DNA of 55,726 nucleotides, taken from positions 1 to 55,726 of the forward strand of contig CAYNSO010000014.1 of assembly GCA_964399735.1 (NCBI GenBank). The letters are read 5' to 3'. Origin of the DNA: Fontivivens sp964399735 (lineage in GTDB: Bacteria > Zhuqueibacterota > Zhuqueibacteria > Residuimicrobiales > Krinioviventaceae). Position numbers and translations under genes: made by a program. This document shows positions 8,491-16,933 of this stretch, in pieces; position 1 is the first letter of the stretch; every line of letters begins with the position of its first letter. Below the pieces are notes generated by a model. That model did not search any database and had not been told where the DNA came from. It worked only from the letters and a program-made list of their open reading frames with translations.

Positions 8491-9285
8491 TTATAAACTG
8501 GAGCGGTTTTTTCCTGATTGTGTTCTAACCAGCGCCAGTGTTGCCATAATCAAAACAGCAATCGCCAGAATTACCCAATGCAGGCGGACATGATTGCCTG
8601 TAGAGTATGGCGCCATTTTCTCTTCCGGGAGATTGAGCAGGATCATCGAAACCAGGTTATTTATGCCATGCAAAAGAATGGAGGGATAAATACTGTTGGT
8701 TTTCCATGCCAGGTAACCCAGAAAAATACCCAGAAACATGATTTGTAATGCCGACCATGGATTAAAATGAATAATAGCAAAGAACACGGCTGATAAAACA
8801 ATGGCAAGCGCCGGGTCACGATGTTTTTCAAGTGTTTTTTGTAAAACACCGCGAAACAGCATTTCTTCAGCAAAAGCTGCAAAAACAACGCCAGACATTA
8901 CCAAAACCACGCCATCCATGACGGAATTGATTTGCATCAATTGTTTGAGCGATTCCATCAACATATCGGGCATGGGAAATAATAAATAAACCAGCCGATC
9001 CAGTTCATCGCCAATTACAAATATTGCGGCAGAGATCAGGAGGGAATTAAAGAAAATAGCGGGTGATATTTTGTTAAAACGAAAGGTTTGCCGGAAAGGT
9101 TTTTTGTAATAAATAGCCGCAATTATTGACGGAATGATAATAAATATTTCCGAGAGCAGGCTATACTTTGTCCCGCCGAGAAAGATGATTACAGCGCCAA
9201 TCGTGGTAACAAGAAAAAAAGTAATGATAAATATAATCGCTAATTGTGCCGGGCTGAAATAAGAATTGTCGTTATTGTTTTCCAT
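8491..9285 (-). CDS. CPBP-family intramembrane metalloprotease
   Basis: Polytopic membrane protein of 264 residues related to Rce1/Abi (CAAX protease and bacteriocin-processing) enzymes. The diagnostic motif 1 is EEMLFRG (Glu140-Glu141, Arg145); motif 2 is FFAIIHF and the later GINN segment supplies a further conserved Asn. About seven or eight hydrophobic helices are visible. The start overlaps the preceding TrmH-family gene by 14 bases, so it belongs to the same operon. The substrate is unknown; bacterial members are often linked to peptide maturation or self-immunity, but no peptide gene is seen here. Confidence 0.88.
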   Translation of the reverse strand: MENNNDNSYFSPAQLAIIFIITFFLVTTIGAVIIFLGGTKYSLLSEIFIIIPSIIAAIYYKKPFRQTFRFNKISPAIFFNSLLISAAIFVIGDELDRLVYLLFPMPDMLMESLKQLMQINSVMDGVVLVMSGVVFAAFAEEMLFRGVLQKTLEKHRDPALAIVLSAVFFAIIHFNPWSALQIMFLGIFLGYLAWKTNSIYPSILLHGINNLVSMILLNLPEEKMAPYSTGNHVRLHWVILAIAVLIMATLALVRTQSGKNRSSL

Positions 9286-10075
9286 TGTCTCTTTCGTTTA
9301 GAGTTATGTGGTATAAGAAGATTCCGGCAGCAATAGCGGCATTTAGCGATTCGCTTTTGCCTTTGCCGGGGATGTTGATTTTAACATCCAGAAGACTTGC
9401 TAGTTGGGGGTGTAATCCTTGCGCTTCATTACCTATCAACAGGACAATTTTACCCGGTATATGATAGTCGGCTAGTGGTAAGCCAGGCTCGCTGACAGCC
9501 CCGGCGATGGTAAAGTTTTGTTTTTTAAGATTAACCAGTTCCTGAACAAGATTTGCATTTTTCAGAACAGGGATGTGGAACAAGGCGCCCATAGCGCCGC
9601 GGACAGTTTTGGGGTTATAGATTTCCACACTGCCCTCGCCGGTAATAATACCATCAATACCGAACCATTCTGCAGTGCGAATGATCGTTCCCAGGTTGCC
9701 CGGATCGCGGATGCTGTCGAGACCGAGAATAATGCGGCTGTTACTAAAATCCGGCAGAGTTTGTTTTATGCTTACCACCGCCGCTATGCCCTGGGGTTGG
9801 CGGGTATCGGCAATGCCGGCAAATTGTTTGTCGTTTGTCTCAAAAATGGTCAGGTTACGGTTTTTAATATCAGCAATCAGCCGCTCCAGCCGTTCCGAGT
9901 GTTCCTGGCTGCTGTTGATAATAAAATATTGTATGAAAAAATCGGAATGAACCAATTCTTCGCACAACCGCACCCCTTCAACCACAAACAAATTTTCCTG
10001 TTGCCGGTTTTTTTGCAATTGCAGGGAGCGGACGAATTTGAATTGATTTTGTGACAGAGGCAGTATTGGCGACAT
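9272..10075 (-). CDS. TrmH/SpoU-family RNA 2'-O-methyltransferase
   Basis: A knotted SPOUT-fold methyltransferase of 267 residues that uses S-adenosylmethionine to methylate ribose in tRNA or rRNA. An N-terminal substrate-binding domain (about 1-100, with FVVEGVRLCEEL) precedes the SPOUT domain. Motif 1 is DSIRDPGNLGTIIRTAEW, motif 2 VLLIGNEAQGL, motif 3 IPGKGKSESLNAAIAAGI. This arrangement resembles RlmB and TsnR-like enzymes; the target nucleotide cannot be assigned. It starts 4 bases after hisS and overlaps the CPBP gene. Confidence 0.9.
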   Translation of the reverse strand: MSPILPLSQNQFKFVRSLQLQKNRQQENLFVVEGVRLCEELVHSDFFIQYFIINSSQEHSERLERLIADIKNRNLTIFETNDKQFAGIADTRQPQGIAAVVSIKQTLPDFSNSRIILGLDSIRDPGNLGTIIRTAEWFGIDGIITGEGSVEIYNPKTVRGAMGALFHIPVLKNANLVQELVNLKKQNFTIAGAVSEPGLPLADYHIPGKIVLLIGNEAQGLHPQLASLLDVKINIPGKGKSESLNAAIAAGIFLYHITLNERDNGKQ

Positions 10076-10079
10076 GATT

Positions 10080-11354
10080 TTATAAAGGATTGTTTTTTAA
10101 TTTTTCCTGAAAAAATGGCAGCAGTTGTTCCATGGGCAGGTCGGTTTGCGAGCCGGATTCCAGGTCTTTGACCGATGCTTTCTGTTCGTCAATTTCACGT
10201 TCCCCCAAGATAATCGCAAACCGGGCGTTATTGCGGTTTGCCTCTTTCATTTGAGATTTGATACTTCTGTCGCCAAAGGCCAGCAAAGCAGACAGTTTTT
10301 CGCTGCGAAGTTTAAAGGTCAGTTCAATTGCCGCCAGCCGGGCTTTATCACCCATGCTGGCAATAAAAATAGCCGGATTTATAATGGCTGGAACCGGCAG
10401 GTTTTGTTCCTGCATAGACAGGATAATACGTTCAATGCCGGAGCCGAAACCGATACCGGGAGTCGGTTCACCGCCTAGTTGTTCGATCAAGCCATCGTAT
10501 CTTCCACCGCCGCACATGGCGTTTTGCGCGCCGATGCCCTGCGCCCATACTTCAAACACGGTTTTGGTGTAATAGTCAAGACCGCGCACCAGTTTGTGGT
10601 TGATGGCAAAGTCGCGGTTGGTCAATTGCAGGTAGTGGCGTAGTTTGGCAAAGTGTGCGTTACAGTCCTCGCAGAGATGCTCGCTGATGACCGGGGCGCC
10701 GGCGACTATCGGGCGGCAGGTTTCATTCTTGCAATCGAGCAGCCGCAAGGGATTTTTATCCAGACGGCGTTTGCAATCGCTGCAAATGGTTTCATAGTGG
10801 TTTTTGTAATAGTCTTTCAATTTGTCAATATAAGAGGGTCGGCAGGCGGGGCAGCCGGTGCTATTGAGCTGAAATTTCAGTCCTTTAAAGCCCAGTTCCG
10901 CATAAAGCTGCCAGGCAATGGACATGATCTCCAGGTCAAGCGCCGGATCCTGTTCGCCCAGGGCTTCCACATTAAACTGGTTGTGCTGGCGAAAACGTCC
11001 GGCCTGGGGGCGTTCATAGCGAAAAACCGGGCCTACGGAAAACAGTTTAACCGGTTTTGCCTGTACATGCAAACCGTTTTGCAGAAAAGCTCGTAAAACT
11101 CCGGCAGTGAATTCCGGGCGCATAGTCACCTGGTTTTCTCCCTTGTCTTGAAAAGAATACATTTCTTTTTCGACAATATCGGTGGTCTCGCCGACGCCGC
11201 GAATGAACAAGGCGGTTTCTTCCAGAATCGGGGGGTCAACCCTTTTGTATCCGTATAGTTGAGTGATTTCTTGAATTTTTTGTTCGATGTAACGCCAGTA
11301 TGGTTGTTCTTCGGGCAGCACATCACGCATTCCGGTAATTGATCTATATTTCAT
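10080..11354 (-). CDS. hisS: Histidyl-tRNA synthetase
   Basis: Class II aminoacyl-tRNA synthetase that attaches histidine to tRNA-His. The 424-residue length is standard. Visible class II motifs: MRPEFTAGVLRAF with FRYERPQAGRFRQHNQF (motif 2 loop), the HisRS signatures LVRGLDYYTKTVFEV and GGGRYDGL, and motif 3 GFGSGIERI. A C-terminal anticodon-binding domain follows (about 325-420). An insertion with three CxxC pairs (CPAC, CSDC, CEDC) and a CKNETC suggests a zinc-ribbon-like element, seen in some bacterial HisRS. It is in the middle of the EIIA/DUF2007/hisS/TrmH/CPBP operon. Confidence 0.97.
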   Translation of the reverse strand: MKYRSITGMRDVLPEEQPYWRYIEQKIQEITQLYGYKRVDPPILEETALFIRGVGETTDIVEKEMYSFQDKGENQVTMRPEFTAGVLRAFLQNGLHVQAKPVKLFSVGPVFRYERPQAGRFRQHNQFNVEALGEQDPALDLEIMSIAWQLYAELGFKGLKFQLNSTGCPACRPSYIDKLKDYYKNHYETICSDCKRRLDKNPLRLLDCKNETCRPIVAGAPVISEHLCEDCNAHFAKLRHYLQLTNRDFAINHKLVRGLDYYTKTVFEVWAQGIGAQNAMCGGGRYDGLIEQLGGEPTPGIGFGSGIERIILSMQEQNLPVPAIINPAIFIASMGDKARLAAIELTFKLRSEKLSALLAFGDRSIKSQMKEANRNNARFAIILGEREIDEQKASVKDLESGSQTDLPMEQLLPFFQEKLKNNPL

Positions 11355-11372
11355 GTTCCTCTCAAATCGCTG

Positions 11373-11618
11373 CTAAAAATGATCCATCATGGTATGTAAA
11401 ATTTCACCGGCTCTTGCGGCATCTTGTTGATGCACCAGAATTCGGCAAGAATCGCCGCTGATGTTGGCGCCCCTGGCTTGCAGACCGGAGCTGAGCACGT
11501 CCGGTTTGATCATTGATTTGATCCCTTCCGCTTCCAGAGCTTTTTGAACCATTTCGGCATAAATTATTCCCGGTAACGATTGCAGTTCAACCAGATCTTT
11601 ATAATTTTGTTCTACCAT
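11373..11618 (-). CDS. DUF2007-domain protein
   Basis: An 81-residue soluble protein with the DUF2007 pattern: an N-terminal strand (VELQSLPG), a helix (AEMVQKALEAEGI) and a C-terminal RILVHQQDAARAGEIL segment. The domain is described as a putative signal-transducing or PII-like module, but its function is not established. It starts about 70 bases after the EIIA gene stop and ends 18 bases before hisS. Confidence 0.75.
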   Translation of the reverse strand: MVEQNYKDLVELQSLPGIIYAEMVQKALEAEGIKSMIKPDVLSSGLQARGANISGDSCRILVHQQDAARAGEILHTMMDHF

Positions 11619-11690
11619 AATTATTATGACCTCAAAAATAAAGGGCCTGCCAAAACTCCGTTTTCATGCAAATGATTTTTGTAAAAGCGA

Positions 11691-12161
11691 TCAAACGGAA
11701 AAGTATTTTTGTTCTTCCCTGGTGATTGCCTCGATTACCTCGTCGGTGTTGCGGGCATTGGCAAGACGGTCGCGAAACTCTTTACGGTGCATCAAACGGG
11801 AAATTCTACTTAACGCTTTTAAATGCGGGCCGGTTTGATCTATAGGGCCTACCAGCAGGAAAATTAAACGAACCGGCTTTTCGTCGATTGATTTAAAATC
11901 AACATCCTTGACCGTAATTCCAAAGGCGATAACCAGTGTGTCGACGCCATCGCTTTTAGCATGGGGGATTGCCACTCCGTCGCCCATACCGGTACTCATT
12001 ACTCTTTCTCGTTCCAGAACCGCTTCCAGCACCAGATTACGATCTTTAATTTTATTGTTTTGCGCTAAAAGATCAACCATCTCTTCAATGATCTGGTTCT
12101 TTTCAGTGTTTTTTAGCGGAATTCGAATCACTTCTTTGGAAAGAAGATCACAAAGGTTCAT
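11691..12161 (-). CDS. PTS EIIA (fructose/nitrogen-type) domain protein
   Basis: A 156-residue stand-alone EIIA domain of the fructose/mannitol family, like PtsN. The phospho-accepting histidine lies in AIPHAKS (His67), and FLLVGPIDQTGPHLKALSRISRL is the conserved second half. PtsN-type proteins usually regulate (potassium, nitrogen or carbon balance) rather than transport sugar, and no EIIB or EIIC is in the window, which favours a regulatory role. ATCAGGAGATTTTATG gives a good ribosome-binding site. It appears to be the first gene of the hisS operon. Confidence 0.88.
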   Translation of the reverse strand: MNLCDLLSKEVIRIPLKNTEKNQIIEEMVDLLAQNNKIKDRNLVLEAVLERERVMSTGMGDGVAIPHAKSDGVDTLVIAFGITVKDVDFKSIDEKPVRLIFLLVGPIDQTGPHLKALSRISRLMHRKEFRDRLANARNTDEVIEAITREEQKYFSV

Positions 12162-12290
12162 AAAATCTCCTGATATTGATTTTATAATTTATAACAAATA
12201 TTAAATTTTCCAAATCATTTTTGGGGTTTTACGAGCAAGGGGTGTGGAACAAGAGGGGTTCGTTGCCGGTGGGAAAAATCAGTAAATTCG

Positions 12291-12474
12291 GGTCTGTAGC
12301 AAAAGCCTGTATTGTTCTGGTGTTCCAGAAAATTTATGACAGGGAAAGTGTAGCACACCTTTCCGCAAATTCCGTAAAAACAATGCTATATTCCAATGTT
12401 TAGATTAAAAGTTTATAGCAAAAAAATCCGCAGGTGTACTACACTTTCCTGTTTTAACCCTTTTGCTACAGCTC
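12291..12474. repeat. MITE-like palindromic repeat, type B
   Basis: This element fills most of the 336-base gap between the small membrane gene and the EIIA gene. Terminal inverted repeats are CTGTAGCAAAAG (12294) and CTTTTGCTACAG (ending 12471). Inside is a second inverted pair, CAGGGAAAGTGTAGCACACC and GGTGTACTACACTTTCCTG. The termini match those of the A copies (CTGTATCAAAAG) while the interior differs, so it looks like a sibling family sharing ends. No coding potential. Confidence 0.7.
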
Positions 12475-12497
12475 CAGAGTTGTTAAAAGAACAGCAG

Positions 12498-12899
12498 CTA
12501 TGCCGTATGTTTAACCAAAGTTTTTTGACTGTGCAGGATCAGAATTAAACCCACAAAGATAAATGCCACAGGCCAGATATTCTCCAAATCAAAGATTTTG
12601 CCGGCGCCGAAAGTGGTTAAAAGGCAACCCCAGATCAGCGCATGATAAAACCGCGATTTGAATTGAGGAGCAATAAACCTGATGACTGCTTCGCCAAGCA
12701 TAACAATTCCGGCAGAAAAGACAAACCACCAGAGCCACCCGGCAGACAGATAAATATGTGTGTCTAGTAATAACCAGCCACCTGCCAAAACAAAAATTAT
12801 TCCTGTAACAATACCGCTCAACCAGTCTTTATGGCCGTTATGACTTTTATAACTGGCGTTTTCAACCGGTTCTGTTTGGGTTGTAGTATTTGTGTTCAT
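12498..12899 (-). CDS. Small four-helix membrane protein (LiaI/DUF5668-like)
   Basis: A 133-residue protein starting at MNTNTTTQ (12899); AAGGAGTACACT lies directly before this ATG, which is better than the in-frame ATG 11 codons upstream. A hydrophilic N-terminus (1-25) is followed by about four transmembrane helices: WLSGIVTGIIFVLAGGWLLL, WLWWFVFSAGIVMLGEAVI, ALIWGCLLTTFGAGKI and IWPVAFIFVGLILIL. The last helix resembles the LiaF/DUF5668 membrane segment (FWPLLLILIGLLLIL). Function unknown. It is divergent from the nitroreductase gene. Confidence 0.6.
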   Translation of the reverse strand: MNTNTTTQTEPVENASYKSHNGHKDWLSGIVTGIIFVLAGGWLLLDTHIYLSAGWLWWFVFSAGIVMLGEAVIRFIAPQFKSRFYHALIWGCLLTTFGAGKIFDLENIWPVAFIFVGLILILHSQKTLVKHTA

Positions 12900-12992
12900 A
12901 GTGTACTCCTTTCTGGCTGGTACCTGAATCATCTACTTTCTAGTACGTATATTGCGGTTTACAGTTACAATAAAACAGGAAAAAGTAGTGGC

Positions 12993-13008
12993 TTGCAACC
13001 AGTTGCAG
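12993..13008. promoter_or_regulatory. Palindrome in a divergent promoter region
   Basis: TTGCAAC-CA-GTTGCAG contains a 14-base perfect palindrome (TGCAACCAGTTGCA) in the 208-base region between the divergently transcribed membrane gene and nitroreductase gene. A regulator-binding site is possible; no regulator gene is adjacent. Confidence 0.25.
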
Positions 13009-13075
13009 TATGGAATTATTTATTGCGGGGGCTGTGTATATCATCAAGAATTTTTCTTGGATTTTACTGTATAAA

Positions 13076-13089
13076 CTGTAAATTTACAG
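13076..13089. promoter_or_regulatory. Candidate operator before the nitroreductase gene
   Basis: CTGTAAATTTACAG is a perfect 14-base palindrome ending 19 bases before the nitroreductase ATG, just downstream of a TATAAAC -10-like stretch. The half-site TTTACAG recurs near 12959. The position suits a repressor site. Confidence 0.35.
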
Positions 13090-13107
13090 AAACGAAAGGA
13101 GAGAGGA

Positions 13108-13686
13108 ATGTCGGTATATACATTAATCACCAGGCGCAGATCAATCCGCCGCTTTAAACAAACACCGGTTCCCTACGAGTTGTTGAAAAAGATTGTTGAT
13201 GCCGGGCGGCTGGCGCCTTCGGCTACCAATCTGCAGCCGTTGCAATATATTATTGTCGATGATAAAGACAAGGTTAACGCCCTGTTCGGCCATACTCAAT
13301 GGGCGCGGCTGTTGCCGAACAATGCCGGCCGACCGTTGCCAAACCAGCAGCCGGTGGCGTTTATTGTGGTTCTTGCCAGTAAAGCGCTGGAAACGGCATG
13401 GACGAGTCACGATGTGGGCGCGGCGGTGGAGAATATGATTTTGACTGCGCTGGAAGAGGGGGTCGGCAGCTGCTGGATCGCTTCGGTGAACCGACCTTTT
13501 GTTACGGAGGCTTTTCACATTCCCGAAAATTATAAAGTCGATTCCGTTTTGGGTTTGGGTTACCCGGACGAAGACCCGGTCGCTGAATCGTTGCGCCAGT
13601 CCACCGATTATTATAAGGATGAGAACGGCCGCCTGCATGTGCCCAAGCGCAGTCTGGATGAGATTATACACCATAACGGATTTTAG
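13108..13686 (+). CDS. Nitroreductase-family FMN oxidoreductase
   Basis: A 192-residue flavoprotein of the NfsA/FRP-like fold that reduces nitro- or quinone-type substrates with NAD(P)H. FMN-binding features are visible: an early RRSIRRFKQTPVP (Arg cluster), LAPSATNLQPLQY, and GVGSCWIASVN in the second half. It is short but complete. GAAAGGAGAGAGGA gives a strong ribosome-binding site. It is followed 17 bases later by a Gfo/Idh/MocA oxidoreductase and then a Nif3-like protein, so the three form a probable operon. The true substrate is unknown. Confidence 0.88.
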   Translation: MSVYTLITRRRSIRRFKQTPVPYELLKKIVDAGRLAPSATNLQPLQYIIVDDKDKVNALFGHTQWARLLPNNAGRPLPNQQPVAFIVVLASKALETAWTSHDVGAAVENMILTALEEGVGSCWIASVNRPFVTEAFHIPENYKVDSVLGLGYPDEDPVAESLRQSTDYYKDENGRLHVPKRSLDEIIHHNGF

Positions 13687-13703
13687 CAGCGGAAAAATAC
13701 TGA

Positions 13704-14729
13704 ATGAACCATCAATCGCCCATGAAATTTGCACTGGCCGGGGCCGGCGCAGTTGCCGCTCATCATATCAGAGCATTACAACAGACCGGCGCTGCTGAAA
13801 TTGTGTGCGTTTATGGTCGGAATGTGGAGAAAACCCGCGCTTTTGCCGAATCGTTGCAGCTGCCATGGACATGTGATTACCAGGATGTTTTGAACGATCC
13901 ATCTGTTGATGTAGTGGATATTGTTGTGCCTTCCGGATTGCATGCAGAATTTGGCATTGCCGCAGCCCGTGCGGGTAAACATGTGGTTGTGGAAAAGCCG
14001 ATTGATGTAACCCTGGAAAAAGCCGATGCGCTGATACAGGAATGCCGGCAGGCCGGCGTTACCCTGGCGGTCATTAGTCAGTATCGCTTTCTGGATGCCA
14101 TGTTCAAGATTTATGATGTTTTGGCGCAGGGCAAGTTGGGTAAATTATTGCACGGCGAGGTTAGCGTTAAATGGTATCGCTCGATGGATTATTACAACAG
14201 CGCGGCCTGGCGCGGCACAAAACAGTATGACGGCGGCGGGCCGTTCATTAACCAGGCAATCCATTTTATTGATCTGCTGCTATCGGTCATGGGCCCGGTG
14301 CAGTGGGTATACAGCAAGACCGGCACAGTAGCGCATGATATTGAGGTTGAAGATATTGGCATGGCCATGCTGGAATTTAGCAGTGGCGCTACAGGCGTAA
14401 TCCAGGCTTCAACTGCGATCTATCCCGGACTGCCGGCGCGTATAGAGATTCACGGAACCGATGGCACAGTGATATTAGAGGGCGAAAAATTGGCATTACT
14501 GCATTGCCGGGGCGCCGAGCCATACCGCGATGCCGGACCGGTCACCGGCGGCGCCAGCGCGCCTATGGCTATTGATGTGCAGCCGTTTGTGCGCGAATTT
14601 ACAGACATTATCGGCGCAATACAAGAAAAACGCGAACCGCTGGTAAACGGCAGCCAGGCGCGCGACGCTTTGCAACTGGTGTTGGCAATCTATGAGTCGT
14701 CCCGGGAAAACCGCCCGGTTAATTTATAA
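13704..14729 (+). CDS. Gfo/Idh/MocA-family oxidoreductase
   Basis: A 341-residue NAD(P)-dependent oxidoreductase. The N-terminal Rossmann domain shows FALAGAGAVAAHH and the characteristic VVVEKPIDVTLEKAD (catalytic Lys of the EKP motif); the C-terminal alpha/beta domain (about 125-330) has AWRGTKQYDGGGPFINQAIHFIDLL. Family members act on sugars, inositols or biliverdin; the substrate cannot be assigned. The first ATG is used because the alternative at 13722 has no ribosome-binding site. It sits between the nitroreductase and Nif3 genes. Confidence 0.88.
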   Translation: MNHQSPMKFALAGAGAVAAHHIRALQQTGAAEIVCVYGRNVEKTRAFAESLQLPWTCDYQDVLNDPSVDVVDIVVPSGLHAEFGIAAARAGKHVVVEKPIDVTLEKADALIQECRQAGVTLAVISQYRFLDAMFKIYDVLAQGKLGKLLHGEVSVKWYRSMDYYNSAAWRGTKQYDGGGPFINQAIHFIDLLLSVMGPVQWVYSKTGTVAHDIEVEDIGMAMLEFSSGATGVIQASTAIYPGLPARIEIHGTDGTVILEGEKLALLHCRGAEPYRDAGPVTGGASAPMAIDVQPFVREFTDIIGAIQEKREPLVNGSQARDALQLVLAIYESSRENRPVNL

Positions 14730-14748
14730 CGAGCACAGGTGAGGAATT

Positions 14749-15489
14749 ATGATCTTGCGAAATGAACTGCTGCATTACCTGAATGAATATCTGGCAATTG
14801 CCGATTTTAACGATTATGGCCCGCAGGGCTTGCAGGTGGAAGGCCGGGAGGAGATAGAAAAAATTGCTACCGGAGTTTCTTTAAATGTGCAATTGCTGGA
14901 AAGGGCGGCAGCGGTTGATGCCGACACCATTATTGTCCATCATGGATTGTTGTGGGATAAAGAAAGCCATGTCGTCAAGGGCAGCTTTAAAAAGCGGCTC
15001 AAGCTGTTGTTGCAGAACGATATGAATCTGTTCGCTTATCATCTGCCGTTGGATAAACACCCGGTGGTAGGCAATAATGCCATGGCTGCCAATGCTTTTG
15101 GCTTGAAAGAGATAAAAAGTTTTGGTCAGGTTGGAGTGCAGGGCGCCATTGAACTGTGCGGTTTTGAAGAATTATTACACAAAATACAGCAGTTTTACCA
15201 AACCGATCCGCTGGTATTCCCCTTTGGACCATCTAAAATAAACCGCATAGCCATCAGCTCCGGGGCGTCGCAACGCGATATAACCCTGGCAATCGAAAGC
15301 GGCCTGGATGCTTTTATCACCGGCGAGGTGTCCGAAGCGGTGATGCACCTGGCCCGGGAAGGGCATATCCATTTTTTTGCCGCCGGGCACTATGCAACGG
15401 AAAAACCCGGCATAACCGCATTGGGCGAGCATATTGCTTCCCGTTTCCCGGTGCAGGTAACGTTTGTTGATGTACCCAATCCGGTATAA
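14749..15489 (+). CDS. Nif3-like dinuclear metal centre protein
   Basis: A 246-residue member of the Nif3/DUF34 family, which forms hexameric toroids with two metal ions per subunit. Metal-binding segments are visible: IIVHHGLLWD near the N-terminus, AYHLPLDKHPVVGNN, and the C-terminal ITGEVSEAVMHLA with FFAAGHYATEKPG. The family is sometimes annotated as GTP cyclohydrolase I type 2, but the biochemical role is not settled. GTGAGGA precedes the ATG. It is the last gene of its operon, with a hairpin and T-run about 35 bases downstream. Confidence 0.9.
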   Translation: MILRNELLHYLNEYLAIADFNDYGPQGLQVEGREEIEKIATGVSLNVQLLERAAAVDADTIIVHHGLLWDKESHVVKGSFKKRLKLLLQNDMNLFAYHLPLDKHPVVGNNAMAANAFGLKEIKSFGQVGVQGAIELCGFEELLHKIQQFYQTDPLVFPFGPSKINRIAISSGASQRDITLAIESGLDAFITGEVSEAVMHLAREGHIHFFAAGHYATEKPGITALGEHIASRFPVQVTFVDVPNPV

Positions 15490-15524
15490 TACAAACAGAT
15501 CTTGTTGACGTAACACAAGGGGAG

Positions 15525-15551
15525 AGCAGCTAAAGCCAGCCGCTGTTTTTT
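15525..15551 (+). terminator. Probable rho-independent terminator after the Nif3-like gene
   Basis: AGCAGCT pairs with AGCCGCT (one mismatch in a 7-bp stem) around a 6-base loop, followed almost at once by six T residues. It lies between the Nif3-like gene and the promoter of the UbiA operon. Confidence 0.6.
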
Positions 15552-15563
15552 AAGCAAATATGC

Positions 15564-15592
15564 TTGCATTTACAAAAGAGAAGTGCTATATT
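15564..15592 (+). promoter_or_regulatory. Sigma-70-type promoter for the UbiA-dtd-maf operon
   Basis: TTGCAT (15564-15569) and TATATT (15587-15592) are spaced by 17 bases. Transcription would begin near 15599, 12 bases before a perfect AAGGAGG, so the start codon should lie near 15622-15627. Confidence 0.6.
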
Positions 15593-15621
15593 ATTTATTT
15601 AATAGCGAATAAGGAGGCCCT

Positions 15622-16470
15622 ATCTCCCGGTTTACAGTCAAAGTTCGTGGATTTCTGTTGCTAACCCGGCCGGTTAATGTTCTTATCTCCATGTTATCCA
15701 TTCTTGTGGCGGCGGTCATTTGCGGCAGTACAGGAATTGATTCCCGGATCGTTGCGGCCTGTTTGTCCGGCGGATTGATCACCGCGGCCGCGAACACAAT
15801 TAATGATTATTTTGATGTGGAAATTGACCGGATCAATAAACCGAAAAGACCATTGCCTGCAGGTGTGGTCAGTCTGCGATCAGCCCGTTGTTATTCGCTT
15901 TTATTGTTTGTGATGGGCATTTTAACAGCTTTTTTTGTCAATAAATTAGCGGCGCTTGTTGCCGCAGTTTGTTCTTTTTTACTGTATTTTTACAGCGCCA
16001 GGCTAAAGCGTACCGTCATTTTTGGCAATCTGACGGTGAGTATTACCACCGCGCTGGCGTTTATTTATGGCGGTATTGCCGCCGGTCAGGTGAAAAATGC
16101 CCTGATACCGGCAGTGTTTGCTTTTTTTATGCATTTTGGCCGCGAGATCATCAAGGATATGGAAGATGTGCAGGGCGATCAACAGCAAAACGCCATTACC
16201 CTGCCGGTAAAATATGGTTTGCCACCGGCGCAAAGACTGGCTACATCTGTTTTTATGGTATTGTTTTTAATGACAATTGTTCCCTTTATCGCTGGAATTT
16301 ATGGTGTGTGGTACCTGTTGATTGTATTGATTGGCGTCAATACAGTGTTGTTATATACAACGATTCAATTATGGCGAAAAGCAACGCGCACCAGTTTTGC
16401 ACAGTTGAGTACAATTTTAAAGGCAGACATGATGATTGGCTTGTTTGCTATATTTGCCGGCCGCTGGTGA
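15622..16470 (+). CDS. UbiA-family prenyltransferase, possibly with a non-canonical ATC start
   Basis: Polytopic membrane prenyltransferase. Both aspartate-rich motifs are present: NDYFDVEIDRINKPKRPLPAG and, in the second half, DMEDVQGD; about eight hydrophobic helices are visible. The closest relatives by appearance are geranylgeranylglycerol-phosphate geranylgeranyltransferase-like UbiA proteins of FCB bacteria, but menaquinone or heme-O branches cannot be excluded. The start is odd. AAGGAGG (15611-15617) is followed 4 bases later by ATC, in frame, with no ATG, GTG or TTG until the TTG at 15658, 40 bases from the Shine-Dalgarno. From 15622 the protein has 282 residues; from 15658, 270. It leads an operon with dtd, maf, a rodZ-like gene and mpl. 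Confidence 0.85.
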   Translation: MSRFTVKVRGFLLLTRPVNVLISMLSILVAAVICGSTGIDSRIVAACLSGGLITAAANTINDYFDVEIDRINKPKRPLPAGVVSLRSARCYSLLLFVMGILTAFFVNKLAALVAAVCSFLLYFYSARLKRTVIFGNLTVSITTALAFIYGGIAAGQVKNALIPAVFAFFMHFGREIIKDMEDVQGDQQQNAITLPVKYGLPPAQRLATSVFMVLFLMTIVPFIAGIYGVWYLLIVLIGVNTVLLYTTIQLWRKATRTSFAQLSTILKADMMIGLFAIFAGRW

Positions 16471-16483
16471 GGGGTAGAGCTTT

Positions 16484-16933
16484 ATGCGGGCTTTGATACA
16501 GCGCGTCACCCAGGCATCGGTGACAGTGGAAGGAAAAATAACCGGCGAGATCGGCAAGGGGCTGGTTGTGCTGTTGGGCGTAACCAATAGCGACAGCGCT
16601 GAAGATGCCGCCATGCTGGCTGACAAGATCGTCAACTTGCGCATACTCTCCGATGCTGCCGGCAAGTTCAACCTGTCCGCTCTGGATACGAAAGCTGAAA
16701 TACTGGTCATTTCGCAATTTACCTTGTATGCCGATTGCCGCCGCGGCCGTCGGCCGGGATTTACAGATGCGGCGCCCCCGGATATTTCTGAGCCGCTGTA
16801 TGAAAAGTTTGTGCAATTATTACAGGAAACCGGTTTAAAAGTGGCAACGGGTATCTTTGGCGCGAATATGCTGGTGAAAATATTTAATGACGGGCCGGTG
16901 ACCATTATGCTGGATAGTAATGAAAAAAGATAG
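16484..16933 (+). CDS. dtd: D-aminoacyl-tRNA deacylase
   Basis: Cytoplasmic homodimeric enzyme that removes D-amino acids (and glycine) from mischarged tRNA. The 149-residue length is standard. Family motifs: MRALIQRVTQASVTV at the N-terminus, ISQFTLYADCRRGRRPGF (the SQFTL active-site segment) and a C-terminal GIFGANMLVKIFNDGPVTI (the G-x-F-G-A-x-M motif supplying the cross-subunit site). It begins 13 bases after the UbiA gene and overlaps maf by 14 bases. Confidence 0.97.
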   Translation: MRALIQRVTQASVTVEGKITGEIGKGLVVLLGVTNSDSAEDAAMLADKIVNLRILSDAAGKFNLSALDTKAEILVISQFTLYADCRRGRRPGFTDAAPPDISEPLYEKFVQLLQETGLKVATGIFGANMLVKIFNDGPVTIMLDSNEKR

